From an uncultured Cellulomonas sp. (GTDB lineage: Bacteria; Actinomycetota; Actinomycetes; Actinomycetales; Cellulomonadaceae): DNA of 64,000 nucleotides. The notes under the pieces are model-generated. The model was not told where the DNA came from, did not search any database, and was given only the letters and a program-made list of their open reading frames with translations. Location of the stretch: the NCBI RefSeq assembly GCF_947494015.1, contig NZ_CANLTL010000004.1, forward strand, positions 1-64,000, written 5' to 3'. Below are positions 28,284 through 38,100 of this stretch, in pieces; position 1 is the first letter of the stretch, and each line of letters opens with the position of its first letter. The translations under genes and the position numbers were made by a program.

Positions 28284-28679
28284 TCAGCGCAGGTCGTCGA
28301 CCGTCGCCACGGACACGACACCCTCCAGCGCCCGGGCGAAGTCCTGGTCGAGCGTGAGCAGCGCATCACCCTGCAGCTCGGTCAGGGCCACGTACTCGGC
28401 ACCGAACGTCTCCCACCACCCGAGGCGGTCGGCGACCTCCCAGGCGCGACGCCGCATGACGGCGTCCCCGAGCAGGCGGATCCGCAGCCGGCCGACCGCG
28501 GCGAGCCGGTCGCGGGCGATGTCGTCCGGCAGCTCCCCGCGCTGGACCGACTCGTGCAGCCGCGACAGCACCTGCGAGCGCAGCAGGGTCGGTGCCAGCA
28601 GCTCGTGCTCGGCCCCGATCTGCAGCCCCTCGGTCACGATGTGCAGCACGGCACTGGAATCGACGACGAACTTGGTCAT
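28284..28679 (-). CDS. PIN-domain ribonuclease (VapC-like), no visible antitoxin
   Basis: A 131-residue PIN-domain protein. Acidic residues are at Asp7 (VVDSSAV), Glu39-region, Glu98-region (GAEYVALTE) and Asp114 (LTLDQDFA), the order of VapC toxins that cut RNA. Normally a VapB antitoxin gene lies just upstream with an overlap. Here the 78 bases upstream contain no frame for it, and the next gene is a membrane protein. It may be a solitary PIN RNase, or its antitoxin may be encoded elsewhere. Confidence 0.82.
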   Translation of the reverse strand: MTKFVVDSSAVLHIVTEGLQIGAEHELLAPTLLRSQVLSRLHESVQRGELPDDIARDRLAAVGRLRIRLLGDAVMRRRAWEVADRLGWWETFGAEYVALTELQGDALLTLDQDFARALEGVVSVATVDDLR

Positions 28680-28757
28680 GCTTCTCCCTCTGGTCGCAAA
28701 CCCGCCAATCCTAGGGACCGCACGAGCCGGTCGACGCCACGCCGACGCGACCCGACG

Positions 28758-29384
28758 TCACCCCCGGCTACCGGGCGGCCGGCCCGGCGGCGCCAGACCC
28801 GCATCGCGCAGCGTCACGGCGGCGAGCGCGGCCACGACCTCCGGGTCCCCCCGCCGCCAGGCGCCGGCCACGTCGGGGCCGACGGCGGCGAGCCGGGACA
28901 ACGGTGCGTGAGCGAGGGCTCGCAGCGCCAGCAGGTCCACACCGTCGGGCCCGGCCAGCACGCGCCGCACGACCGCGAGGCGTCGCGCGGTGCGCCACCG
29001 GTGCAGCGCCCACGCCCCGGCGACGAGCAGGACCGGCCACCCGGCGACCGACACCCCGGCGAGCACCGCGACGCGCTCCGCGCCGGTCTGCACGTCGACC
29101 CCGGCCCGGGCGAGCGCGAGGGCGGCGTCGCCCGCGGCGTCGAACGGCCCGCGCAGGTCGTCACCGAGCACCGGGGCGCGCCCGACGCCGTCCGCCGTGG
29201 CGCGCAGCCCGTCCTCGAGCGAGAGGCCCGCCCGCTCCAGGGCACGCCCCGGCGCCGCCAGCCGCCCGACGACGTCGTGCACGGCGCGGCCGACGAGGAC
29301 CCAGGCGACGACCCACCCGGCCACCACCAGGTCGCCGACGACCTGCCGGGTGCGGTGCGTGCGGTCCTGGGCGTAGAGGCTCAC
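28758..29384 (-). CDS. hypothetical membrane protein
   Basis: A 208-residue protein from GTG 29384. There are two clear transmembrane helices: VVGDLVVAGWVVAWVLVG (residues about 15-33) and VAVLAGVSVAGWPVLLVAGAW (split as VAVLAGVSVAG and WPVLLVAGAW, about 104-125). An amphipathic Ala/Gly/Asp-rich domain lies between them, and an Ala/Arg-rich cytoplasmic tail follows. The topology suggests an extracellular loop of about 70 residues. I recognise no family. Confidence 0.7.
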   Translation of the reverse strand: MSLYAQDRTHRTRQVVGDLVVAGWVVAWVLVGRAVHDVVGRLAAPGRALERAGLSLEDGLRATADGVGRAPVLGDDLRGPFDAAGDAALALARAGVDVQTGAERVAVLAGVSVAGWPVLLVAGAWALHRWRTARRLAVVRRVLAGPDGVDLLALRALAHAPLSRLAAVGPDVAGAWRRGDPEVVAALAAVTLRDAGLAPPGRPPGSRG

Positions 29385-29543
29385 CGACGCATCGTCCCGC
29401 GCGGGCCGCCGGCGTGCACGGTCCGGCGGCGCGGTTGCCGGTCACCGGGGGCGGTGCGAACGTGGGTCCGGGCCGGTGGCCCGCACCCGGCAGCCCGCCG
29501 GCGTGGACGGTCCGGCGGCCTGCCGGAGGACGGGGGCGGACCC

Positions 29544-30014
29544 ATGGCATCCAGGACTGGGGTGGCGGCCGCGGGCCTGGCGGGTCTCGCGCTCGCCGGT
29601 GCGGCGGCCGGTGGGCTCGCGTCGCGCGCCGGGACGGTGGCCTCCGCGGGGGCACGACCGGACCGGTGGCACGCGGTCACGATCCTGTGCGCGCCGCAGG
29701 ACGTCGGGTCGCCCGGTGCGTGGCCGCAGCCGGTCGCCGAGCTCGGCGACCGCGTCGACGTCCGGGTCGTCCCGGCCCCCGGTGACCGCGGGACCGAGTT
29801 GGGGCTGCGCGCCCGCGCCGGCCTGCGGCCGGGGGAGTCGCCGGACGCCGCCGACCTGGAGGACCGCATCCGCCTCGCGCTGCGGCACACCCGGATGCTG
29901 CTCGAGACCGGCGAGGTCCTGCAGCCGGACCGTCCCGGCACGACCCGCACGACCCTGACCAGCCTGCCGCTGCGGCTCGCGCTGCGCCGGTCCCAGACCG
30001 GAGGCCGGCCGTGA
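29544..30014 (+). CDS. hypothetical SRPBCC-like protein coupled to an alcohol dehydrogenase
   Basis: 156 residues from ATG 29544: a small hydrophobic start (AAAGLAGLALAGAAAGGLASR) followed by a soluble region with WHAVTILCAPQDV, RVVPAPGDRGTELGLRAR and a helical end. This looks like an SRPBCC/cyclase-type small protein, but I am not certain. The frame runs far upstream without similarity, so the ATG is used. Its TGA overlaps the GTG of the next gene (GTGA), so the two products are made together and probably act in one process. Confidence 0.65.
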   Translation: MASRTGVAAAGLAGLALAGAAAGGLASRAGTVASAGARPDRWHAVTILCAPQDVGSPGAWPQPVAELGDRVDVRVVPAPGDRGTELGLRARAGLRPGESPDAADLEDRIRLALRHTRMLLETGEVLQPDRPGTTRTTLTSLPLRLALRRSQTGGRP

Positions 30015-31180
30015 AGGCGCTGACGTGGCAGGGCGTGAACCGGCTGTCGGTCGAGCAGGTCCCCGACCCGGGACTGCTCAACGCGCAGGACGCGATCGTC
30101 AAGGTGACCAGGACCGTCGCCTGCGGCTCGGACCTGCACCTGCTGGGCGGGTACATCCCCTTCATGCGCGCCGGCGACGTGATCGGGCACGAGTTCCTCG
30201 GTGAGGTCGTCGAGGTGGGCAGCGAGGTCCGCACGCACCGGGTGGGGGACCGGGTCGTGGTGAGCTCGTTCATCGCGTGCGGCCGGTGCTGGTTCTGCCG
30301 GCAGGGCCTGTTCTCCGCCTGCGACAACGGCAACACGAACCCCGCCCTGACCGAGCGGCTGTGGGGGGCCGCGCCGGGCGGCTGCTTCGGCTACTCCCAC
30401 GCGCTCGGCGGCAACGCCGGCAGCCACGCGGAGTACGTCCGGGTGCCCTTCGCGGACGTCGGCGCCTTCCGCGTGCCCGACGCCGTCAGCGACGAGCGGG
30501 CGCTGTTCGCCTCGGACGCCGCCGCGACCGGATGGATGGGCGCCGACCTGGGCGGCGTCCGGCCCGGTGACGTCGTGGCGGTGTGGGGCGCGGGCGCGGT
30601 CGGCCAGATGGCTGCGCGCGCCGCGATGCTCCTCGGGGCGGAGCGGGTCGTCGTCATCGACCGGGTCCCGGAGCGGCTGGCGCTGGCCGAGCGGCACGTC
30701 GGCTGCGAGGTGCTCGACCTCACCACCACCAGCGTCGGAGCCGAGCTGATGGAGGCGACCGCCGGCCGGGGCGTCGACGTCGCGATCGAGGCGGTCGGCA
30801 TGGAGGCGCACGGCCGCGGACTGTCCGCCGCCTACGACCAGGTCAAGCAGCAGCTACGGCTGCAGACGGACCGTCCCACCGCGGTCCGCGAGGCGATCTA
30901 CAACACCCGCAAGGCGGGCACGGTGTTCGTCCTGGGGGTGTTCGCGCTGGCGGTCGACAAGTTCCCGCTCGGCGCGGTGCTGAACAAGGGGCTCACCGTG
31001 CGGGGCGCGCAGATGCACGGCCAGCGGTACATCCCGATGCTCCTCGAGCGCATGGAGCGTGGCGAGCTCGTCACCGAGCACCTGGCGACCCACGTCCTGC
31101 CCCTGGACGACGGGCCGCGCGCCTACGACCTGTTCAAGAACAAGAAGGACGGCTGCCTGCGCCCGGTCCTGACCCCGTGA
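30011..31180 (+). CDS. zinc-dependent alcohol dehydrogenase (MDR family)
   Basis: A 389-residue medium-chain dehydrogenase. Catalytic zinc ligands are Cys38, His60 and Glu61 (GHEFLG). The structural zinc site is Cys90-x2-Cys93-x2-Cys96-x7-Cys104. The NAD-binding motif VWGAGAVGQMAA begins near residue 196. The insertion after residue 105 and the AIEAVGMEAHG segment match the glutathione-independent formaldehyde dehydrogenase-like group, so an aldehyde or alcohol substrate is likely. It is translationally coupled to the upstream small protein. Confidence 0.9.
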   Translation: MKALTWQGVNRLSVEQVPDPGLLNAQDAIVKVTRTVACGSDLHLLGGYIPFMRAGDVIGHEFLGEVVEVGSEVRTHRVGDRVVVSSFIACGRCWFCRQGLFSACDNGNTNPALTERLWGAAPGGCFGYSHALGGNAGSHAEYVRVPFADVGAFRVPDAVSDERALFASDAAATGWMGADLGGVRPGDVVAVWGAGAVGQMAARAAMLLGAERVVVIDRVPERLALAERHVGCEVLDLTTTSVGAELMEATAGRGVDVAIEAVGMEAHGRGLSAAYDQVKQQLRLQTDRPTAVREAIYNTRKAGTVFVLGVFALAVDKFPLGAVLNKGLTVRGAQMHGQRYIPMLLERMERGELVTEHLATHVLPLDDGPRAYDLFKNKKDGCLRPVLTP

Positions 31181-31189
31181 CCCCGGTCC

Positions 31190-31786
31190 TCACCCCGCGG
31201 CCCCGGTCGTCGGCGCGGCCGGTACCGGGTGCGCGACGACGCGCGCGTCGGGCGCTGCGGGCTGGGGCAGCCGGCCGAGCCGTTGCGTGCCGTGCCAGGC
31301 GGCCACCGCCACCCCGGCCGCGATGAGCACGTCCCCGACGCTGAACGTGTTGGCCAGCGGCAGCGGCGCCGGCCAGGCGAAGACGTCACCGAGCCAGGGC
31401 AGCACGGGGTCGGCGACGACCGCCGAGTTCGCGAACTCGCCGGCGCGGTCGACCCCGGTGGCGGCCACGGCGGCCGCCGATGCGGGCAGCACGCCGCCGT
31501 TGAGCGCGATCGTGATCCCGTTCAGGGCGGCACCGGCGCCCACCACGAGCACACCGGTCAAGGCACGGTTGACGACGATGAAGGCCACCGCGAGGGCGTA
31601 GGTCGCCACGTGCAGGACCGACGCGACGACGTCGGGCAGCGGAGCCTCGACGACGACGACCTGCAGCGCGAGGGTGCCCCAGATCAGCAGCGGGTGTCGC
31701 CACCGGTGCAGGAGGAGGTGTGCGGGCCAGCGGCCGGCGACCAGCGGCGACAGCATCGCGAGCGCGCACACGGCGAGGAGCAGCAC
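31190..31786 (-). CDS. DUF5317-like membrane protein
   Basis: A 198-residue membrane protein with about five hydrophobic segments, including LLLAVCALAMLSPLVAGR at the start, VASVLHVATYALAVAF and GAGAALNGITIALNGGVLP. The Asn/Gly-rich loops (NALNGG-type, FANSAVVADPVL) match the DUF5317 pattern. The function is unknown. GTG 31786 was chosen because it lies 1 base after the stop of the upstream GGDEF-EAL gene; a further upstream start would overlap that gene. It is probably co-transcribed with it. Confidence 0.7.
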   Translation of the reverse strand: MLLLAVCALAMLSPLVAGRWPAHLLLHRWRHPLLIWGTLALQVVVVEAPLPDVVASVLHVATYALAVAFIVVNRALTGVLVVGAGAALNGITIALNGGVLPASAAAVAATGVDRAGEFANSAVVADPVLPWLGDVFAWPAPLPLANTFSVGDVLIAAGVAVAAWHGTQRLGRLPQPAAPDARVVAHPVPAAPTTGAAG

Positions 31787-31787
31787 G

Positions 31788-33899
31788 TCAGGCCTGCGTC
31801 CCGGGTCGCGGACGCGGCAGCGTGCCGCCGGTCGTCGCCGCCGGCCGGGCACCGCCGCGCGGCTGCTCGGCGTGCAGGCGACGACCGATCTCGGCGGACG
31901 TCGTCGGGCGGGCCAGGTGGTAGCCCTGGCCGATGCCGCAGCCCAGCGCCTGCAGGCTCACCGCGGTCTCCTCCTCCTGGACCCCTTCGGCGATGACCCG
32001 CAGCCCCAGGTCACGGGCCAGGGTGATCGTCGATCGGACGATGACGAAGTCGTGGCGGTCGCGGTCCATGTCGCTGACGAACGACCGGTCGACCTTCAGC
32101 TCGTCGATCTCGAGCCGCTTGAGGTAGTTCAGCGACGCGTGCCCGGTGCCGTAGTCGTCCACCGCGATGCCGACGCCGATCCGCCGGAGCTCGGCGATGA
32201 CCACGTCGGCGCGGGCCGGGTCGGACAGCAGCCCGGTCTCGGTCACCTCCAGCACCAGGTCGCCGGCCGGCACCCCGTGCCGCTGGAGCGCGTCGAGGAC
32301 CTGGCGGGGCAGCGCCAGGTCGGACAGGTGGCGCGCCGAGAGGTTGACCGCCATCCGCAGCCGGTGGCCCTCGGCGCGCCACCGCGCGAGGTCGCCGAGC
32401 GCGGTGTTCAGGACGAACGCGGTGACCGCGGCGATCAGCCCGGACTTCTCCGCGAGCGGGATGAAGCTGTCCGGCGGCACCTGGCCGCGCACGGGGTGCC
32501 GCCAGCGGACGAGCGCCTCGACCCCCACGGTGCGGCGGTCGGTGAGGTCCACCTGCGGCTGGTAGGCGACGCTGAGCTGGCCGGTGTCGAGCGCCGCGCG
32601 CAGATCGGCCAGCAGGCCGAGCCGCTCCAGGGTGTGGGCGTCGAACTGCTCGGAGTACACGCAGGTGCGGTCGCGGTCGAGCTTGGCCTGGTAGAGCGCG
32701 ATGTCGGCGTTCTTCATCAGCGTGGCCGCGTCCGTGCCGTGCGCGGGCGCGACGGCGACGCCGGCGCTCGCCCGCACCAGCAGCTCCAGCTCGCCGACCT
32801 GCGTGGGCGCCTCGAGCGCGGCGAGCAGGTCACGGGCCAGTGCCTCGCAGTCGACCAGTCCGCCGGCCACGACGACGGCGAACTCGTCACCGCCGAGGCG
32901 GTTGGCCTGCCGGGTGCCCCCGATCACGGCGTCGAGGCGGTGCGCGACGTTGCGCAGGAGCTCGTCGCCGACGGGGTGGCCGAGGGTGTCGTTGATGTCC
33001 TTGAAGTGGTCCAGGTCGAGCATGACGAGGCCGGGGCCGGCAGCGGGGTCGTCGGCTGCCGCGGCGAGCGCGTGCGTGAGCTGGGTCTGCAGCCGGTCGC
33101 GGTTGCCCAGGCCGGTGAGGGAGTCGTGGGTGGCCTGGTGCGCGTGCCGCACGGCCACCTTGGTCATCCCGTAGACGGCCACGGCCGGTGCGCACAGCAG
33201 GAAGAGGAACACCACGCCGCTGCTCGCGACGTTCGCGGCGACCGCGCCCACGCACAGCAGCACACCGGTCGTCGCGGCGAAGAACCGCGCGTCCTGACCG
33301 ACCACGATCCCCAGCGGCTGGCGGACGGCGAGCGCCACCACGACGGCGACGAGCAGGCGGTTGACGAGCACGAGGACGGCCCCGCCGACCAGGAGCGGGA
33401 GCACGTCGCGCATGCCGACGGTCATCGGGGGTCCGAAGACCGGGTGCCCGGCGAGGGCGGCGAACACCACCCGGCCGGCGATCACGCTGATCGCGTACTG
33501 CCCGAGGTTGAACAGCGACTTGGTGGCCGGGCGTCGGCGCAGCACGTCGTCCGCAACGCTGGCCACGAGCTGCGCCCCGAGGGCGATGCCCAGACCACCC
33601 ACCGAGATGAGGGCGACGATGAACGGCGTCGAGCTGGACACCGCCTCGGCCGGCTCGTCGCCGCGTGTCACGCTCAGGGGCTTGATCTCGCCGATGAGCG
33701 CGGCCAGCACCAGGAAGGCGACCGCCCACACCGGCACCTGCGCCAGCGTCTGCGCCCAGTCCGTCTGCACGACGACCAGGGCCAGGCCCACGGCTCCCAG
33801 GACGGCCACGGCCGTCACGTAGGCGCCGACGACGAAGGACCGGGCCGGCCGTCGAGCCGCCACCCGGTCCTCGTCCGAGCTGGTCAGATCCACTTCCAC
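31788..33899 (-). CDS. membrane GGDEF-EAL protein (c-di-GMP turnover)
   Basis: A 703-residue protein with about eight transmembrane helices (residues 20-250), then a GGDEF domain (Gly336-Phe340 intact) and an EAL domain (Glu461 in VEALVRW). The EAL domain keeps the residues needed for catalysis by family knowledge: the Asn in MAVNLSARHLSD, EVTETG, DDYGTGHASL, ELKVDRSF and AEGVQ. Both synthesis and hydrolysis of c-di-GMP are therefore possible. The membrane part may be a MASE-type sensor. The GTG start lies inside the end of an upstream 36-residue gene (16-base overlap), suggesting coupled translation. Confidence 0.92.
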   Translation of the reverse strand: MEVDLTSSDEDRVAARRPARSFVVGAYVTAVAVLGAVGLALVVVQTDWAQTLAQVPVWAVAFLVLAALIGEIKPLSVTRGDEPAEAVSSSTPFIVALISVGGLGIALGAQLVASVADDVLRRRPATKSLFNLGQYAISVIAGRVVFAALAGHPVFGPPMTVGMRDVLPLLVGGAVLVLVNRLLVAVVVALAVRQPLGIVVGQDARFFAATTGVLLCVGAVAANVASSGVVFLFLLCAPAVAVYGMTKVAVRHAHQATHDSLTGLGNRDRLQTQLTHALAAAADDPAAGPGLVMLDLDHFKDINDTLGHPVGDELLRNVAHRLDAVIGGTRQANRLGGDEFAVVVAGGLVDCEALARDLLAALEAPTQVGELELLVRASAGVAVAPAHGTDAATLMKNADIALYQAKLDRDRTCVYSEQFDAHTLERLGLLADLRAALDTGQLSVAYQPQVDLTDRRTVGVEALVRWRHPVRGQVPPDSFIPLAEKSGLIAAVTAFVLNTALGDLARWRAEGHRLRMAVNLSARHLSDLALPRQVLDALQRHGVPAGDLVLEVTETGLLSDPARADVVIAELRRIGVGIAVDDYGTGHASLNYLKRLEIDELKVDRSFVSDMDRDRHDFVIVRSTITLARDLGLRVIAEGVQEEETAVSLQALGCGIGQGYHLARPTTSAEIGRRLHAEQPRGGARPAATTGGTLPRPRPGTQA

Positions 33900-33994
33900 C
33901 CGGCGCCGACGACGGCGGCGACGGCCGCGAAGGTGGGCGCGCTGACGGCGATGCGGACGACGGTGCTCTTGGTGCTCGTGCGCCAGTTGTTCAT
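33884..33994 (-). CDS. 36-residue small membrane protein overlapping the GGDEF-EAL gene
   Basis: A small frame from ATG 33994 to the TGA at 33884, with a very good ribosome-binding site (AGAAGGAGA, 7 bases before the ATG on the minus strand). The product is MNNWRTSTKS, a hydrophobic stretch (VVRIAVSAPTFAAVAAVVGA) and the end GWKWI: one transmembrane helix with a polar start and an aromatic end. It overlaps the first 16 bases of the downstream GGDEF-EAL gene. It may be a small regulator or partner of that membrane protein, or a leader peptide controlling its translation. I recognise no family. Confidence 0.7.
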   Translation of the reverse strand: MNNWRTSTKSTVVRIAVSAPTFAAVAAVVGAGWKWI

Positions 33995-34263
33995 CGTGGG
34001 TCTCCTTCTGCTGTGCGTCGGTCCGCTCGACCCTGGTCGCTCGTGCCGTCGGTGCTGGTCCGCCTGGGCGGCGGGCGAGTGTGTTCGCCCTGCACTGGTG
34101 TCATCGGCGTGTACGACCCGGCGTTGAGCAGATCGGCCCCCCCTGCGTGCGAACGGGTGAACCCGCGCGTGCCCGCCCATCTGTAGCACGCCCGGGCGCG
34201 TGCCGCCGTGCGGCCGGGTGCGCGGTCGGCGGGAGGTGGTGCCGGCCGTGGCACGACGCGCCG
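33995..34263. other. 269-base gap upstream of the small membrane gene
   Basis: No gene is seen. The only structure is an inverted repeat GGGCGA-gtgtgt-TCGCCC at 34073-34090, likely promoter-associated. Confidence 0.4.
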
Positions 34264-35109
34264 TCACAGCCCCAGCGCGGCGCGGATGGTGCGCACGACG
34301 CCGTCCTCGCGGTTGGACGGCGCCCGGTACCGCGCTCGCGCGAGCACCTGCGGGTGGGCGTTGGCCATCGCGACGGAGTGCTCGGCGGCGTCGAGCATCT
34401 GCAGGTCGTTGAGGTAGTCCCCGAACGCCAGGGTCTGGCTGCGCGTGATCCCGTGCAGCCGCTGGACGGTCTGGACCGCGGTGCCCTTGTGCACGTCGCG
34501 GGCCATGACGTCGACCCAGTGCGCGCCGGACACGACCACCTGGTGGGAGGTCCGCAACGACGCCAGGGCGGGTTCGGTCGTGTCGGCCGCGGAGCCGGCG
34601 TCGAAGACGGCGACCTTCAGCACGTCGTCGTCCACGGCGAGCAGGTCGTCCACGTGCTCGAGCCGGGCGTAGTAGCGGTCCGCCTCCGCGCGGACCCGCG
34701 GGTCCGGCGTCTCCAGGTAGGCCGACCGCTTCCCGCACACGACCGCACCGGCCCCCACGCCCGCCGCGGCGAGCCGACGGACCCGGTCCACGACGTCGTG
34801 CACGACCCTGCGGTCGATGGTGGTCGAGCTGATCTCCTGCCCGCCCCGGGCGACGTACGACCCGTTCTCCGCGATGACGACCAGGTCCCGCGCGACGGGC
34901 GCGAGCTGCGCCACCAGCGTGGCGTGCTGGCGGCCGCTCGCGGGGCAGAACAGCACACCGCGCTCCCTCAGCTCGGGCAGCAGGGACCACAGCGACGGCG
35001 GGACGCGGTGGTCCTCGTCCAGCAGGGTGCCGTCCATGTCGACGGTGATCAGGCGGATGTCGGGCAGCGGACCGGTCAGGGCGACCGGTCCGGCGGTGTC
35101 GAGCGTCAT
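34264..35109 (-). CDS. HAD-family Cof-type phosphatase
   Basis: A 281-residue Cof/type IIB HAD hydrolase. Motif I is Asp24-Met-Asp26-Gly-Thr (VDMDGTLLD), motif II is the Ser of CPASGR, motif III is the Lys of DVHKGTAV, and motif IV is FGDYLNDLQML. The cap domain lies between motifs II and III. Such enzymes dephosphorylate sugar phosphates or cofactors such as flavin and pyridoxal phosphate in the cytoplasm. The ATG has a GGGAGGA site upstream. It lies between two GGDEF-EAL genes on the same strand, without evidence of a shared role. Confidence 0.9.
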   Translation of the reverse strand: MTLDTAGPVALTGPLPDIRLITVDMDGTLLDEDHRVPPSLWSLLPELRERGVLFCPASGRQHATLVAQLAPVARDLVVIAENGSYVARGGQEISSTTIDRRVVHDVVDRVRRLAAAGVGAGAVVCGKRSAYLETPDPRVRAEADRYYARLEHVDDLLAVDDDVLKVAVFDAGSAADTTEPALASLRTSHQVVVSGAHWVDVMARDVHKGTAVQTVQRLHGITRSQTLAFGDYLNDLQMLDAAEHSVAMANAHPQVLARARYRAPSNREDGVVRTIRAALGL

Positions 35110-35137
35110 GCCCCGATCCTCCCAGGACCGCTCGCGC

Positions 35138-38100
35138 TCACCCCTCGCGGTGCCGCGCCTGCGCCCGCGCGGCGATCGCCGCACCCGGCTGGGGCCGGCC
35201 GAACAGGTAGCCCTGCGCGAGCGTGAACCCCGCCTCGCGCAGCAGCGTCAGCTGCTCGACCGTCTCGACCCCCTCGGTGACGACCTCCACCCCCAGCTCG
35301 CGGGCCAGCGCCAGGACGCCGGTGGCCAGCGCGAGCGACTTGCCGTCCTCGGTGATCGCGCTGGTGAACGACCGGTCGAGCTTGATCTGGTCGACGGGGA
35401 GCCGCTGGAGCCACGCCAGCGTGGAGTAGCCGGTGCCGAAGTCGTCCAGGGACACGCCCACCCCGATCCGGCGCAGCGCCGACAACCGGTCCGCGACCCC
35501 CGGCAGGTCGACCAGCGAGCGGCTCTCGACCACCTCCAGGTAGAGCCGCGAGGGTGCCAGGCCGTTCGCGGCCAGCGCCTCGCGGACCGTCGCGTGCAGC
35601 CGGGGGTCGACCAGCGTCCGGGCGGAGGTGTTGACCGCGACGTGCAGGCGCGCGCCGCGGCAGCCCGCGTCCCACTCCGCCAGGGTGCGGCACGCCTCGC
35701 GCACCGCCCACAGGTCCAGCTCGACGACGACGCCGATCTCCTCGGCGAGGGACAGGAACGCGGCCGGGGCGAGCAGTCCGAGCGTCGGGTGCTGCCAGCG
35801 CAGCAGCGCCTCCACCCCCACGGTGGGCATCCGGTCGGGGTGCACCGGCGCGGGGTCACCGATGTCCACCAGTCGCTGGAAGTGCAGCCTCAGCTCGCCG
35901 TTGTCGGCGGCGCACCGCAGCGCGCGCTCGACGTCGGTGTGCCCGACGTCGGGCGCGGTCGCGGCGCGGCCGGCGACCGAGACCTGGTTGCGGCCGTGCT
36001 GCTTGGCGACGTACATGGCGCCGTCGGCGGCCTGCAGCAGGCTGGGAGCGGCCGCGTCCTGCCCGTGGTGGACCGCCACGCCCACACTCGTGGTCACCCG
36101 CAGGTCCAGGCCGTCGACGCGGAACGGCGCCGCCAGCCGGGACACGACGGTCTCGGCGACCTGTGCGGCCTCCTCGTGCGTGGACAGCCCGTCGAGGAGC
36201 ACCGCGAACTCGTCCCCGCTCAGGCGCGCCACCAGGTCGCTCGGCCGGACCGCCGCACGCAGCCGCCCCGCCGCCTGGCGCAGCAGCTCGTCCCCGGCGG
36301 CGTGCCCCAGGGCGTCGTTGACCTGCTTGAAGCGGTCCAGGTCGCAGAACAGCACCGCGACGGTGCCGACGGCGCCGGGACGCTGCAGGGCGGCGTCCAG
36401 GCGCTGGTTGAACAGCACCCGGTTCGGCAGCTGGGTCAGCGCGTCGTGCAGGGACTGGTGCCGCACCGTGCCCAGCAGCCTCGCGTTCTGCATCGCGGTC
36501 GCCGCGAACTCGACCACCCCGCCGAGCCGGTCCAGCCGCTCGGCGACCCCGGTCAGGGCGCTCGGCGCCTGCCAGGACGCGGTGGCCACGCCGAGGAACT
36601 CCTCGCCGGCCACCAGCGGCGCGACCATGACGTCGGCCAGGCCCATCTGGCGCAGCAGGGCCGCCACCGTCGGCGCGGCCGTCTCGGGCGTGAGCAGGCA
36701 CGGCTCGTGCCGGGTGAGCAGGGCCGCCACCTCGGGCGACGTCTCGGGCCCGAGCACGCAGGCGTGCACGGCCGCCCGCTGCGCGTCGTCCAGGCCGGCG
36801 GAGGCAGCCACCCGCAGGCGCCCGTCGCGCTCGTCCCAGGTGAACACCGACGAGCTCGCACAGCCCACGATCCGCACGATGGCGTCGCTGACGACCTGCG
36901 CGACCGTCGCGGGCTCGGTGGCGGACCGCAGGTCGTGGGCCAGGGTGAGCAGGGCCGTGGACCGGCTCTCCCCGCGGCGGCTGGCCTCGAGGGCGGTGAG
37001 CAGGTCGAGCGCCGCCGCGGCGTGACCGGCGTAGGCGGACAGCAGGACGGCGTCCTCCTCGGGACCGCGCTGGCCGTTGCCGTGCAGCGCGGCGAGGTGG
37101 CCGTACCGCCGTCGGCTGGATGCGACCTCGGCCACCACGGCGCTCTCGCCCAGGCCGCCGCCTGCCAGCAGCCGGCGCGCCAGCTCCCGGGCCCGGTCCT
37201 CGGAGATCCCGCGGCTGTGCACGAGCGGCTCCCCGCCGTCGGGGTCGTGCAGGGCCAGCAGGTACGACGGCGCGATCACCGCGGCCGCGGCGCGCTCGGT
37301 GATGCGGTGCAGCAGGGCGTTCAGGTCCTCGGTGCGCACCAGGTCCGTCGCGGCGGACTGCAGCTCCTCGATCTGGCCACGCAGGGCGGCGAGCTCGGGA
37401 TCGACCGCCGTGGCGGGTCGGCGGGTCCAGGGCCGGCGACGCCGCGTCCACGTCAGGTGGTACAGGCACGCGTCGACGCCGTCGGACTGGCACTCGTCGT
37501 GCACCACCTTCGCCTGCGGCAGGCCGAACAGCTCCGGCACCACCGACATCAGACCCTGCGCGTACAGGCAGTCCAGCCGGGAGTGCTCGTACCCGTCGTG
37601 CAGTCGGTAGCGGACCGTGGCCCGCGCCGCCCGGGCGTCGAGCATCTCCATGGTGGACGTGGTGGTGAACTTGGGGACGGCGCGAGGCATCTGGCGGTAC
37701 ACCCCGGCCGGCGAGCCGATCGCCCGCAGCACCAGGACGAGCGGCGGCGCCAATCCGGCGCGCAGGGCCTCGGAGCCCATCTGGCGCGTGCACAGCGGGT
37801 CGTCGAGGACGACCGTCGCCGCCTCGAACAGCCGGATCCGACAGTCGTAGCTGCTCCACCGACCGAGGTCCTCGAGCTCCTCCACCGTCGCGGACACCTG
37901 CGCGAGCTCGAGCATCCGGTCCAGCGCCGCCCGGCCGCCGCGGGCACGCACGTGCTTGACGATCAACGCCGTCGTGGCACCCGAGGTCTCCGCCGCGGCT
38001 GCGTCGACGGGCCCCGTCCCGACCGGTGCCGCCAGCGCCGCGGGACCGTCGGCGGGGCCGAACGGCGCCGGCACGGCGCCGGCCGAGCCGGTCCGGCCAC

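Noticed and set aside
28554-29543. Long N-terminal extension of the small SRPBCC-like gene
   Set aside because: The extension runs antisense to two minus-strand genes and has shadow-like composition. ATG 29544 gives a plausible start for a protein coupled to the dehydrogenase.
34125-34141. GCCGAT on the minus strand as a sigma-28 (motility) -10 before the small membrane/GGDEF-EAL genes
   Set aside because: No TAAA-type -35 at the right distance; six bases are expected often by chance.
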